This document shows positions 1 to 11,217 of a stretch of 64,000 nucleotides of DNA, in pieces (position 1 is the stretch's first letter; the number at the start of each line of letters is the position of its first letter). The position numbers were made by a program, and so were the translations under genes. The notes beneath the pieces are model-generated. The model did not search any database. It was not told the origin of the DNA and worked only from the letters and a program-made list of their open reading frames with translations. The stretch is from Plantago ovata. Lineage: Eukaryota > Streptophyta > Magnoliopsida > Lamiales > Plantaginaceae. The DNA lies in assembly GCA_028274465.1 (NCBI GenBank), contig CM051457.1:12303908-12367907 (forward strand). Direction: 5' to 3'.

Positions 1-812
1 AAACAAGGAAAAAAGAGCAAAATTTCTGACCAATAATAGTTGGACACTATAAATTGCAGAATGCCTGAATCATTGTGTGACATGCTTGAGAATGCTTAGT
101 GTCTTGTAATTATACAATAACCAAAATGATGTATGCATATGATTATCTTACTGAGAAAATGAAATTATATTGAGACCCATACAATTGTAAAAGGGGAGAG
201 ATTATGGTGATCCCCGTTATTACTTACTGTTGCTGCATTACAGCTACCTCGTACATCCTGTTGTCAAGTTATGCTAGTTAGGCTGCATGTAAGATAGGAA
301 AAAGAGAATAAACATACCTTTTCCCATTGAGCTATGTTGTACATGTTCCAAACTCGTTTTCCCTGTTTTATCGGATTGGGTGAGATATCTGTGCTGAGGT
401 GGACAGATCTCATTATCCAGGTTTATAATAATAGTACTGGCAATTAGGGGAGAACTCACAAGTAAGATCATGATCAAACAATTGTGCTGAACTGCTGATG
501 CTAAAGGTGTACACTTTACGTGCATCAGATGGTGGGCCTGTATAATTGTCTCCCATCTTCCGAATCTGTTTGTGTGACTAATTTGGATCCAAGTATCTTT
601 GTGTCTCAGATATGGTTTATCTTGCTGACTGCTGTATTGCTAACAATGCTTGAAATGAGATATTACAAATCAGAAGTGCTCCTTTACCAAACTCTTCTCT
701 ACTCATCAAAATTAGTGTGTTTGTAACCTTTTTAGTAGTTACCACGATGAATCCTTGTAAGGGAGTATTTCTTTTACCCGTCAGATTTCATGTGCTTGAG
801 TTGTATGATGCA
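1..812. other. Left flank, no gene resolved
   Basis: AT-rich sequence with no convincing exon. It may be intron or spacer of the gene whose last exon seems to lie at 814-897. Short open frames here lack splice context or recognisable protein features. Confidence 0.4.
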
Positions 813-813
813 G

Positions 814-897
814 GTGGCAACTAAAAAGAAAAGTATAGCAGATGAAACTGCTGTTGTCTTACAGGCAAAGTTGAAGCAGTTAGCTCCTGCACAGTAA
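814..897 (+). CDS. Probable terminal exon of an unidentified gene (partial)
   Basis: A frame opens right after an acceptor-like TGATGCAG and reads VATKKKSIADETAVV..LKQLAPAQ before TAA at 895-897, 28 codons. The lysine-rich start and amphipathic helical end look coding, and the acceptor is well placed, so I read it as a last exon. The earlier exons are either left of the window or not recognisable in the first 800 bases. I do not recognise the family. It could also be a chance frame in a 3' UTR. Confidence 0.35.
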   Translation: MATKKKSIADETAVVLQAKLKQLAPAQ

Positions 898-1306
898 TCA
901 AATCAGTCTCTGGTAGTCACAATATCTGAATGGTACTTGGATGTGCCTTCCCCAACATGCGCAACCCCATAGTTGCAAAGCACGTTTGCTGAACTTGGAG
1001 ATACAATCACTCTCATGGTCTGTTAGCTATCTGATACCTATAGATAATGGATTGTACAAACAATGATTGTATCAATATGGATTATTGTGTTATGCGTTCT
1101 CAATTCTCTGCAATTTTTTGCTGCCTTTTTATGTTTTCCTTTGGTATACGGGGTCATACGGACTATCAGTCGAAATACTAAAAATGCAGATGATTGAAGA
1201 TTCATTTTATTCATATGTTTAAATTTGTAAATAAACTGAATCCTTTTAACCTTGGTGCTAAGAATTCAGAATGCTACTGTAGAAGTATGCAGACTAGAGT
1301 TTCCCG

Positions 1307-2059
1307 TAGGCTTGGCAAATCAGACCCAATCCGTGGGTTTCGATCCGGACCGGACCGATCCAAATCTGGACCAATTCCAAAGCTCACGGATTCCAGACAG
1401 TCCGGTCCATTTGGTCCGGATCGCTCCGGACTGGACCTAAGTCCAAGGATCAAACGGATCAAAAGTTGATCCGAACGACCCAACCCTAAATATAAACGTA
1501 TTGTCTCTTTTCCTTCATTCTGAAACAGATCTGAGTTTTTTTCTCCATGGCTGCCGCTCTGCTGCCTCTGCAAACACGAGTCTTCTTCTTCGCTAACTAT
1601 ATATTATTGAAAGGGAGACGTCCCTCTTTAATTGTGATTTGTCAATCTAAAGTAAACCCCTTCTCAATCAAAGTTTGCATATTGATTTTCGTCTCTGACT
1701 GAAACTATGAAAGGTAATTCTTTTTCTTCTTCCAGATCTTCCCTTGGCGTGCTTCTGTTTTGCAGCAGTACTAGTTTAATTTTGCTTTCCATTTCTCTCT
1801 CTCCCTATGACTCTCTCTCTCTCTCTCTATTTTTCTTTCCATCAAAGTGTTTGTTAACATGAAGATATTTCAATTAACGAGGAAAATGTTCAACCAGCAA
1901 ACAAAGTATAGGATTTAAGAAAAAAAAATTAAAAAAAATTCAGTCCGGACCGGATCAGGGACCGATCCGGCAAATCTTCCAGCGGACCAGCGCTAGATCC
2001 AATCCGTACCGGTCCGATCCATGTAGGACCGGCCCGATCCGGCCCAATTACCAGGCCTA
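1307..2059. mobile_element. Non-autonomous hAT element with 8-bp TSD
   Basis: An identical 8-bp direct repeat GTTTCCCG flanks the element at 1299-1306 and 2060-2067. The ends are imperfect inverted repeats: TAGGCTTGGCAA on the left and TAGGCCTGGTAA read inward from the right. Both termini carry dense subterminal arrays of a GGACCGGATCC-like motif in both orientations (about 1335-1475 and 1945-2045). The centre holds a CT microsatellite near 1796-1830. An 8-bp duplication with TAGG-type ends is the hAT superfamily signature. No transposase frame is present; the short open frames across the arrays are low-complexity products. 753 bp long. Confidence 0.88.
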
Positions 2060-2365
2060 GTTTCCCGAAAGGAGAGGGGCTGTAGGATTGGCATGGTTAT
2101 AAGTTGTAAATTTAAAAAGAAAAGAAACAGAGCAGCAGGTTACGTAGCCTGGCATTTATTGGGAATGATACATGCACAACAGAAACATAGGTTTATATAT
2201 GTGCCCCAAGTACAAAGGGAACTTAATTTATTATCTTCAACCTAACACTGGAAACATAGCCAGGGAAGCAAAGCAAAATGAGTAGGGACCAAATGAGTAG
2301 CTAGCTAGGTTAATTCTTCATGTATAATTAACCCATTTTGATAATTGAGTGGGGACAATTAGCCC

Positions 2366-3137
2366 TTAAGGTGCAATCTTAAACTCCGCACGGCATACAC
2401 TGGTAGTGCTCTCACCAATCATGGTCTCGGACCAATATCCATAATTCTTGTCTTCAGAGTTCCGCCCTGAATATTCCAACTTTGAATGGTAGAGATAGTC
2501 CCAGTGTGCAGGAAAGTGCCCAGGCTCACGGATCTCCGTATACACCTAAGTAAATTATCATATAGAATCGATTGGAACGGACATATAAAATGGAATGGAA
2601 TAATACGTACGAATAGAATTGACTTAAACATGCATGTATAGGGGTACTGTCAGTGTCACTGATCATAAAATATACACGTACGTACCCGGTTGCTACCTCC
2701 AATGTATGGAAGGCTCCAAGAAGAAAACCAATCGCAGGATTGATCACTGTCTGGAAGCAGAGAACGATAAACAACTGCACCAGCGGAACCAACGCCAAAG
2801 CCCCAGGTCGGGTGAACATGGAGGAAGGCACCCCACTGCCCATTCATAATGGTGGCAGGGTAAGGAGTTTCATATATATGACCGTGCCAGTCGTGATAAT
2901 CAACGTATTGGAGGGTGGTACCGGTTGCATTGTAGATGAGACATTTTGCAGATATTCCGTTCCCATATTCAGCCTTGAGATTGTCCACATACTTTTGCGC
3001 TTCGGCATCCTTCCCCCAGCGTTGATCATCTTCTGGGCATAGTCTCCACAGTTTCTTCGGGTTATCGGTTCCGGATATAATCCGCTGGCTCTAACCGTCT
3101 CGATTGTGATCGGGGTGCCAAAAACTCCACTGGCCAT
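2366..3137 (-). pseudogene. JIP23: 23 kDa jasmonate-induced-protein-like gene with one frame break
   Basis: Exon 1 is 3137-2686, with donor GGGTACGTACG. Exon 2 is 2545-2366, with acceptor TTACTTAG and stop TAA. The start MASGVFGTPITIETVRA and the block NGISAKCLIYNATG..NGQWGAFLHVH..SAGAVVYR, followed by VYTEIREPGHFPAHWDY, match the JIP23 family as I know it. Family members are about 210 residues, and the two exons here add up to that. The frame changes once near 3010, where one base appears to be missing in the codon before the GAT GCC GAA GCG block. This could be a recent pseudogene or an assembly error, since the rest is well preserved. JIP23 proteins are induced by jasmonate; their biochemical role is not settled. 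A TATA box lies about 80 bases upstream of the ATG. Confidence 0.8.
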
Positions 3138-3215
3138 TTTCTAATTATTTCCTGGTAATATTTATTCTGTGTTAAATTGTGGTAGATGTTGTGAGAACGT
3201 ATAGCTATTTTGATC

Positions 3216-3223
3216 TATTTATA
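3216..3223 (-). promoter_or_regulatory. TATA box of the JIP23-like gene
   Basis: Read on the minus strand it is TATAAATA, 79-86 bases upstream of the ATG at 3137. This is a normal plant core promoter position with a 5' leader of about 50 bases. Confidence 0.6.
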
Positions 3224-3229
3224 AGCGAA

Positions 3230-3645
3230 AGAATTATAAAGAATTAACAAGTATGCTAACATAGAAAACATATTTGTTTCATAGTACGTGACTAATTTTT
3301 TATTACTGGAGTATATATTAGGTTCAGTTGATGAACATCTGATTCTTAGTGCTGATGACTAGAGACTTGGTTATGGATTAATTATCCCATGTGACTAATT
3401 AAAGTGATCACTCCTCAAATCAAATAACACCAATACTAACCAATTTTACACCATACCCGAATTGCTACCCAAGTATATTTGTCATCTGCTCGATTAAGAG
3501 TTAGTGGTCAGAGTTCGATTTTGGTTAGTCCATTGTCTAGTTATGTCTAAACTCCAAGGAGTTATCTAAGAGTTAAAAGACGAGCAGTTAATTAATACGA
3601 CTCTAATCAAAATGATAAGAAAAATATCAACTGAATCAGATATCC
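3230..3645. other. AT-rich spacer
   Basis: Upstream region of the minus-strand JIP23-like gene. No gene or clear repeat seen. Confidence 0.4.
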
Positions 3646-3647
3646 AA

Positions 3648-4585
3648 AGCCAACCCGAATTTTCTATGCCTATGCCTAAGTATGTGCCAAACCCTGTGGC
3701 ACCACTAGTAAACTGCCATGTGGCAGTAGAACAATGAACTAATATATTGGATTATTTTTTAATTTAGTTTTACTCTTTTAATATACACCACATCCACTTA
3801 TCAATATTTCCACATATAGACCACACCACATTACTCTTTTCAATTCTTATTTCTTTGCAAATTCATTTTTATTCTATAACAACTCGAACTATTATTTTTT
3901 TTTAGAATCAAAGATATAAACCATGAATCACGAACAATTGGTACTCTTCACGTATGAAGCTGGGTCGGAATTAATTTCTAGGAGGAATTTGAATGGCTTT
4001 AACCCTCGAAAACAAATTTACATAAATATAACTTTTTGAGAAAAAAATATTTTTTTGCTAACTTAGTGTAAAACTGATTTTGTCTAGATTATATAAGCGA
4101 CCAACTAGGTCACTTAAGCACCCAACTAACCAGGTTTAAACTCATATAAATATAAATAAGTATATATGTAAAACAATTTGTTCATAAGAGTTTCTAAAAA
4201 AATTATTTCTCAAATATTGATATTACATCATTACACAAAAATGTATGAGACTCTAAAAGAAGTAGGAATATGAGGATTATAAATCAATATCTGGTTCTTA
4301 TTGTTCCTAAAGTCTTGAACTTAGTATATAAGACATGCTTGAAAAAGAAAATAAAGGAGACATCAAATAAATATAATTTACGGAGATTAGGAAATATATA
4401 AGGGGGTGTAAATGTGTAATAAGAGATAATTAGGAGTGGAAACAAATTAATAGCGTTAAGAATGAAAATAAGAGGAAGACATTATTCGGTGTGAATGTCT
4501 CATTGTTATACTGCCACATGGCAGTTTCTTACCGGTGCATAGGGTTTGGCACACACTTGGGCACAGAAAATCCGGGTTGATCCAA
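3648..4585. mobile_element. Element with long terminal inverted repeats (MULE or foldback-like)
   Basis: Bases 3648-3738 and 4497-4585 are inverted copies. Shared blocks in order are AACCCG.ATTTTCT.TGCC, AAG.TGTGCCAAACCCT and AACTGCCATGTGGCAGTA, then AACAATGA. The arms are about 85-90 bp and about 80% alike, separated by about 760 bp of AT-rich sequence with no transposase frame. Long inverted repeats are typical of Mutator-like elements. I could not find a convincing 9-bp target duplication, so the exact ends and the superfamily remain open. Confidence 0.65.
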
Positions 4586-4599
4586 CGCACGATTGATGG

Positions 4600-5545
4600 T
4601 AGTCCCTTAGAGGCTCCGACCCACGAACTCTCAACAGGTAAAAAAACCGTACATGACATGACTGGATAAACACAAGGGGAGCAAACACCCAGGCAACTCA
4701 AAATTAGAAACAAAAACTAAGATTAGCTAACCTTCCATTTCCATGCAGTGCAATTTATTTTTTTATACCAAGTCCAATTAAGTTCCTTTGTTTAAAGAAT
4801 AATCCAAATAAGCAACATTTAACTAATCAAATAGCTGCCAAAAGGATTAGCCTAAGTACTTTTATTACTATTTTGTATGTCTCTGCCTCTCTGGTGATAG
4901 TAACTAAGATCACATGATTAACGTGTCATTCATTCAAGGATTTTCGAAGATTGATCAAGAACAAGAGGATATACCTAAAGCATGTACTCCGTAGTAGCTA
5001 GCCGGAAAAAGTCAAAATTACAGGGGTTTATCTAAATTTGTTATTTATTTTTACGGTATGACTTGAAATTTATATGAGATCAAATCGAACCTCAAAAAAG
5101 TCAAAATTAAAAGGTGAGAAGATTGTTGGTAGATGGAGTCCGTAATTGTAATTTAGATAATTCTTGCGTTTCCCGCTAGCTAGCTACTGCTTTTAACAAC
5201 TCGAGAGAGTTTTCAAATTCATTAATTAATTAACGTGCAAGTTCAGGGTCATCATGATCATTCACGATTTCACGTTTTGTTCGTGCCCTGGTTGGTATTA
5301 TAATCTTTCTTCTCTATACTTATAAAGAACAAAAATGAGAGCAGAAAAGAAGATAAGAATTGTGTTGTACATATTGATTAGGTGAAGAAGCGTACATGTT
5401 AATTAGTATTGTTAATCATTAATTCGGGTGAAATTAATATAATTAAATCTAGTGCACGTCTTGTTTTTCTGCTGATACATGCATGTGGTATAATTAATTG
5501 GGGGAAGCTGTATGTATCAAGGAACAGTAAGTTGAAGTTTGTTTT
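4600..5545. other. AT-rich spacer and distal promoter
   Basis: Between the long-inverted-repeat element and the TATA box at 5550. Only short, non-convincing frames are seen. Confidence 0.4.
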
Positions 5546-5549
5546 GTCT

Positions 5550-5557
5550 TATAAATA
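5550..5557 (+). promoter_or_regulatory. TATA box of the uncharacterised gene at 5.8 kb
   Basis: TATAAATA, with a likely start of transcription about 30 bases downstream. The leader then appears to hold a 5'-UTR intron: donor TAGGTAATTG near 5627 and acceptor TATTACAG near 5758. Confidence 0.6.
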
Positions 5558-5793
5558 CCACTTTCTGCAAACCAAATTAATCAGCAACAAACAATTAATC
5601 AATCATCAGCTCGCAATATATTGAATAGGTAATTGTGATTTGCAATTCATTCATTTACTTAATACGGAATAGTATTGAATACAATGTACCTTAATTATAT
5701 ACTTGCATGCTTTTGTTCTAACTTGTATAGTAAAATGTACTGTAGTATATATTACAGGAATTTATCAACCAAATATACACCCACATTTAGCAT

Positions 5794-6861
5794 ATGGCGG
5801 CTGGCCGTGAGCTCATAGACCTAACCCAAAAGCAGCTACTCAAGCTCACCGAACTAATCCATCTGCAAGAAGTCGAAAAGCTATACGAGATCAAGTTCGA
5901 CTATGGACAACAACAGCAATATCTCACTAGCTGCAAGGAAGCCTACGATAAGACCAACAACCTTCTAGATGCTGTCCAAACAATGAAAGACAAGGCTGAA
6001 GCGGACAAGGATGCTACCAAGATGTCCATTGCCAATGACATCTTTGAGTACTCCAAAATGTGCATTGGCACGTCTCTCCAGTTTATCCGTAGCTACAACA
6101 GTCGGATCACCTTCATGGACAAGCTCAGTTCCCACAGCACTGACTTGATCGAGTTGCTAAACAGTCTTGATCCAGCCACCCAAGTTGAGGAAGCCAGTCG
6201 TCTTGCTAAACAGGCTGCTATATATAAAGACTTCATGCTCGACTATGCTAGAAAAGTTGAGAAATTCGTTCCAAACCAGTTTACGAGATGGATCAAAGAA
6301 ACTGGCACCACGGTTGAGGACCTTGTGGCACAGTAAGTGTATATATATACTCCTTCAGTCCCATAACAGTTGCTATATTTTAACTTTAGTGGACAACCGG
6401 TTTCAATTTTGACTTTATGTTCGCGCATGATGAAATTTTTGCAGATACATGGCAGAGCTTGGGTTTGAAGGAACCTTTGAGGAGTTGACAGATATTCAAA
6501 AGCTACAGGTATATGAGAATGTCATCGAGGCAGCTGGGCAAGGAAAGTCCGTAGTGACTTACACATATGAAGCCTTGGGAGATGTAGGGGTAGCAGTTCT
6601 TGTATTTACAGCGGCCACAATGGTTTGGGACATAGCCACTGCAGAAAACAAGCTTGAGGCCGCAGCGTTATGGGCTCAATTGTGGGGTTTGGAGTGGGTG
6701 CACTCATTGGGGTTGCTGCAGGCGCGCTGCTTGATTTGATTTTTACTTCAGGTAAAACCAAGGTGCAACCAAGCGACGGGCTTACAGTTTGTCTTGTTGC
6801 TCCCATGCCTGACGGACTCGAATTGGCTCGTCTTATCAAGCATAATTACCCCGACCTTTAG
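5794..6861 (+). CDS. Uncharacterised helical, membrane-prone protein; late frame break
   Basis: Exon 1 is 5794-6332, starting MAAGRELIDLTQKQLL and ending at a strong donor GTAAGT. Exon 2 begins at 6445 after TTTTTGCAG with YMAELGFEGTFEELTD. The first 180 residues look almost wholly helical with heptad-like patterns (LTQKQLLKLTELIHLQEVEKL). The second exon carries a hydrophobic stretch, GVAVLVFTAATMVW. A second glycine-rich hydrophobic segment, GSIVGFGVGALIGVAAGALL, is open in a different frame from 6670 to the stop at 6861, so the reading frame breaks once between about 6657 and 6735. That segment continues to a well-formed tail (DGLTVCLVAPMPDGLELARL). I believe similar unnamed proteins occur in Caryophyllales, but I cannot name a function. 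A pseudogene or a sequencing error are both possible. Confidence 0.6.
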
Positions 6862-6869
6862 TATAAGTG

Positions 6870-7750
6870 ATACAGAACTGGACGTGTGCGAATAAGTGGA
6901 CAACAGCGTCTGGGACTGGGACGCTTAAGCTCCCATGCCAGCTTCTTTATTTTAAAGTTATTGCAGTATTTCTTCAGATTCTATTTCGTTTTAACCCCTG
7001 CGTGGGACTTTTCCTGTTTCAATAAGTTGTGTCTTGGAGCATCTCTGATGCTTGTTTGAGCAGTAAAGTAATAAAGTTTGCCATTTCAAAAAAGATCCGA
7101 GGAATTGAAAATCAACTTCTTCTCAGGCATTTCATCGAACACCTTTCAAGCCTCGACTGAAATACGTACAAATTAACCAGGTACACAATTCATTATCTTG
7201 GTCTTGATTCTGAAACAACTACGGTTCTTGGAAAACAAATACGTACACATCCTTTCATGGTTCTATGTTGCTGTGTGTGTGTTATATGATTTGTTACTGT
7301 ATGTTAAACTCTACTCAAAACTCAACAAATTTCTTTACAACTTGCATTCAAAAACTCTATTTTCTTATAAAAGCACTGTTTTAGAGGGAATGCCTTAGAA
7401 GACATTTACAAGATCATAAGAGATATAAGAGTTTATTACACAAGACAGGGAGACTCAAAATGTTGAAAAACACATGATAATAATGGCCATGTTGAATCAA
7501 TATGGATCATAATATGGCTGGACTGGACCAGTGACACATGAATCTAGTACCCAAAGCTCAGATATTTGGTCAGTTTCAGATCATGATCTTTTTTTCAAAA
7601 TACAATTTGTGATGTTAGGATTAGAATTGCTTGCCATATTTGTGTAACAAAAACCTGAAGCTCTAAGAAATCACATGTTTCCTGTATACAACACAAGTTC
7701 TTTAACACAGACTAGTATACGAGCCTGGACTAAAACCACAATTCAAAACA
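6870..7750. other. 3' flank and spacer, no gene seen
   Basis: 3' untranslated sequence of the preceding gene and the 3' flank of the minus-strand EAPP gene. An AATAAAG-like polyadenylation signal lies near 7070. The short frame at 7198-7398 is not convincing. Confidence 0.4.
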
Positions 7751-7755
7751 CAAAC

Positions 7756-10166
7756 TTAAGCTTCACTAGGAAGAGCATTCAAGAAATGATATACCTCCTC
7801 CTCGTCAATTACTCCCACCGCTGTCGAGCATACTGAACAACATACACGTCTAATTGTCCCTGCAGATATCGGACCTCTTGTTTGAGAACCTCCCTTGCTC
7901 CTTTTTCGCTTACTTCCTGGGTCCGGCAACTCTTCTTCCATGATTTTACAATTGACGACAAAAATTGCTCTGTACTGTGTCACATACTTCTCATGCCTGC
8001 AAAAACCATAAGCAAGCAAATTTCATGATTTATATCATTCAGAATATTGCTCTGCATTAGCATGTAATAAAAAACAGGGAGAAAGGACTATGAGAAAATG
8101 CGACAAGCAGACTTGCAGATATAGTTTTCACAGAAGTTGAAAGATGCATATTGCATAAAGCATAAAAGTTGATTACACAAGTGGAAGTAGCGAAGCAGAA
8201 GAGAAAAACAGCATAGCAGTGTCACTGGTGAAGAAGAGTGAGATGCTTGGAAGGTACGAGGACAATGAAGATGTGATATATTTGCAAGTCAAGAGTTTGG
8301 AACTAGAAATCATATGGTCTACTCAACTTCATTTTGCATATTATAGGAGAATTACAGATGGTCTAACGGTAATATCAGCGGTGCTTTTATATTCTGAATT
8401 GATTACTACATCCCTTCCACAAATATAGACCACCGCTCCATTTGTCTCCTAGCTTACTTTCGCAAAGCACATTGACTACTACTTCACAGAAAATGCCCCT
8501 ATTTTACACTTTACTTATAAGCTACACATTGCACCTGGTTTAGAGATCTGCCAAAAATGGAAATAGGACATTGACAGAATGAAACATTTGTTCTGGGACG
8601 GAGAAGTAGTTAATATAAGAGTAATTTAAGACGCATGAAATTAAAAGATTTGAGCTTAATCAATATAGTTTTCTTAGTCCCCATGAAAAGATGAAAGAAG
8701 CATATTTTTATGGCGTGGAATAAGTAATATGCTGTATAAAACACAATGATATGCATGAAACAGAGAATTTCTGGACTAAAAACAGGGTTAAGTGAGGCAG
8801 AATGTCCTTTTCTATGTTACACATACATATAAACCATGTTGATGAGCTGAAAGTATGGTCAAACAGGGAAAACGAACTTTTCATGTTTACACACACACAT
8901 ATACATGTTAAGGGACTGAAAATAGGGGTTAAGAGGGAGAGAAATATTCAGAATTTTAAACAGCACTACCATTTGCCATTGCAACTTGCAAGTACTCTTC
9001 ACCCACTACAATCAATTCATTAGAATCCAAAACAAAAGGGTTTCGATAGTGGCCCGGAGAAACTCCGGTGCCAATAGATTACAGAGCAACAGGGCTGCTA
9101 ATGATAACAACGATTATTAAGCAGTAATAAGTGTTTGGTCGAGAAACCCATCTTCAAAGTTGAAACAATTGGCATGATGTTCTGTAATCTAAAGTCATTT
9201 TATTAATGAACCCCTTGTTGGTCTAATTACGACAGGTGTTCTGTGAAAGTGCCTTTTTTTAAAAAATTCTACTCGTTGAGCTCCTGTGATTACAGGTGTG
9301 GGGTAGATTGGCCTCATCTATTTTCCATGGGTAGGTTGAGATGATTAAAATGTTTACATCCAAGGTTAGCATTAGAGAAGATAAGCTAGCTAAAACATTT
9401 CAAAATAAAAAAGTATGCTCCATCCGAGCTGACCTCCACCACATATTCACAGCCCTAAAATAGAGCTACTCATCCAATAAATAAGGCATAGAACCTAGCT
9501 TAAACGAAAAGTGGAGAGATTATGGGGAACTTTTACACAATTCAGTTTAAGTAATGTGACCACATGCCTGAAAGTTGTAATGTAAAGATGAAAGTAGCAG
9601 ATTCACTCCACCTCAGCCAATACATTCATGTGGTTCCAAGTGAAAGATGACACATTAACAAGCTACGAAAACAAACCTACCCAGCCAGTAATGCAATTAA
9701 AAAGCCACAACAACATGTACACACAAGACAAGGACTTAAAACTCAAGATAATTAAGCTTAAAGCCTTAAACTAGGTATTAAGCTAGATCCTATTAAAACC
9801 CAATGTAGTTTTTGCTTTGTATATTTATTTTATTTAGGAGAATTACAATGCAAAAGGAGAAAATTGAAAACTAGCCGATAAATTATACTTGAGTAATCAA
9901 TTGAGCTGAAAAGTAAAGTAAGTAAGATACCTTTGGCAATCGAGGCAAAGGGTAGTAAAGCAAGCAGGGCAACTGAGTACAGCATCAGAAGTATGGCCGT
10001 GACGTTGTTTATGGGCCCATTGTTCATCGTTATCGTCGATTTTAGGGTCGTAGAATTCCGGCTCCACCGAGTAATCTATCTCATCATCATCGGAAACTAT
10101 TTGCTGCTGAGAGGTGTCAGTTGGAGAATCCTCTCCTCCTGTTTCAGTCATCTTCTTCTGCTCCAT
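7756..10166 (-). CDS. EAPP: E2F-associated phosphoprotein (EAPP) family protein
   Basis: Two exons: 10166-9931, with donor CAAAG|GTATCT, and 7996-7756, with acceptor TTTTTGCAG, joined in phase as LCLDCQRHEKYVTQYRA. The product is 158 residues. The acidic N-terminus (VSDDDEIDYSVEPEFYDP) is followed by the family hallmark SCPACFTTLCLDCQRHEKYVTQYRA, a basic linker KRKRSK, then CCSVCSTAVGV..EEEVYHF. The paired cysteines suggest a zinc site. Animal EAPP interacts with E2F factors and modulates their activity; the plant role is inferred only. The ATG at 10166 is used because the longer frame upstream has no ATG. The single intron, 7997-9930, is 1.93 kb of AT-rich sequence with no recognised insertion. 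Confidence 0.88.
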
Positions 10167-10239
10167 CGAGCTAGTACTATTAGTGCACAAGAAGACTGGG
10201 GAAAGCTGTTTTAGGTTTTACAATTCTCTTTTTCGGTTT

Positions 10240-11215
10240 AATTAGTCCTCGTTTGTTTGTTTATATGGGAAAATAAACAGACTAATTTTCATGTTTCTTT
10301 TAACAAATGTGGTATAATGGCATACTGCTATGTTTTTATATACAAAAAAATATAGAAATAAACAGACCAATTTTTTTATTTTTTTTTCTTTTGCTTCGTT
10401 TGACTTCCCGTGAAATTCTAAAAATAAACCTTGATGAAAAATTAATTTATGCAAGTATGTTATAAAGTATAGACTATAGTATCTTTATTTTAAAGATAAT
10501 TAATAATTAATAAAATTTAGAGGATAAGCTATATTTTTTCTATACTTTATTAATTATTTTTTTAGTCACATTTGTTTTATTTCATATATTTTAATAGAGG
10601 ATAAGCTATATTTTATAGAATGATGATTCTTTTTTTAATTTAATAACCCAATGGTCATGTGATAGGCACCAATTCAATTTACAATAATTATGGTTTGTTC
10701 ATCTTAATTATTTAATTTAAATTTGGTACAACTAATTTTTCTCAAGTGCATTTACTATTTCATGAAAACTTTATTTTCCTTGAATATATACTTCTTTAGC
10801 CATACTATGTGTTGAACGATTTTTGCAAGAGACGATCTATAGCGAGAGACCATAAGATAAAGATGGAAATTAATAGTATACATCATACTTGAATGACATC
10901 GTGTCAATATTTAAGATTTTTACATCAATTTTTCAATAAATACACAAACATTGGTAGATAAAAAAATATTTTCAACTGAAAACATCATATTTTAATGACG
11001 TCGGATGAGTATCTTTTAAGGGGATGACGACCGATGTTAGAATTATGACTCACGCCCAAACCCAAATTTGGATCTCCGCAACAAACTTTTGTATTAAATT
11101 CCCATTTTGTTATCTTCCACCTGCATCTGTAAGATATTTATTTCCAACAAAAGTTTATTGATTCATATGCAGAATGTATATATACACTCTCTTAAGTCCA
11201 ATTCTTTTGCCTTGT
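10240..11215. other. AT-rich intergenic region
   Basis: Upstream of the EAPP gene. Very AT-rich, with a repeated phrase AGGATAAGCTATATTTT near 10522 and 10598. No gene seen. Confidence 0.4.
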
Positions 11216-11217
11216 GG

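Noticed and set aside
1194-1573. Overlapping frames on both strands rich in S, G, P, D, R
   Set aside because: Products of the subterminal motif array of the hAT element, not proteins.
2653-3042. Plus-strand frame of 129 codons
   Set aside because: Antisense shadow of the JIP23-like exon 1.
6345-6420. Stowaway-like end TACTCCTTCAGTCCCATAAC in the intron of the uncharacterised gene
   Set aside because: The intron is only 112 bp and no matching right-hand end was found.
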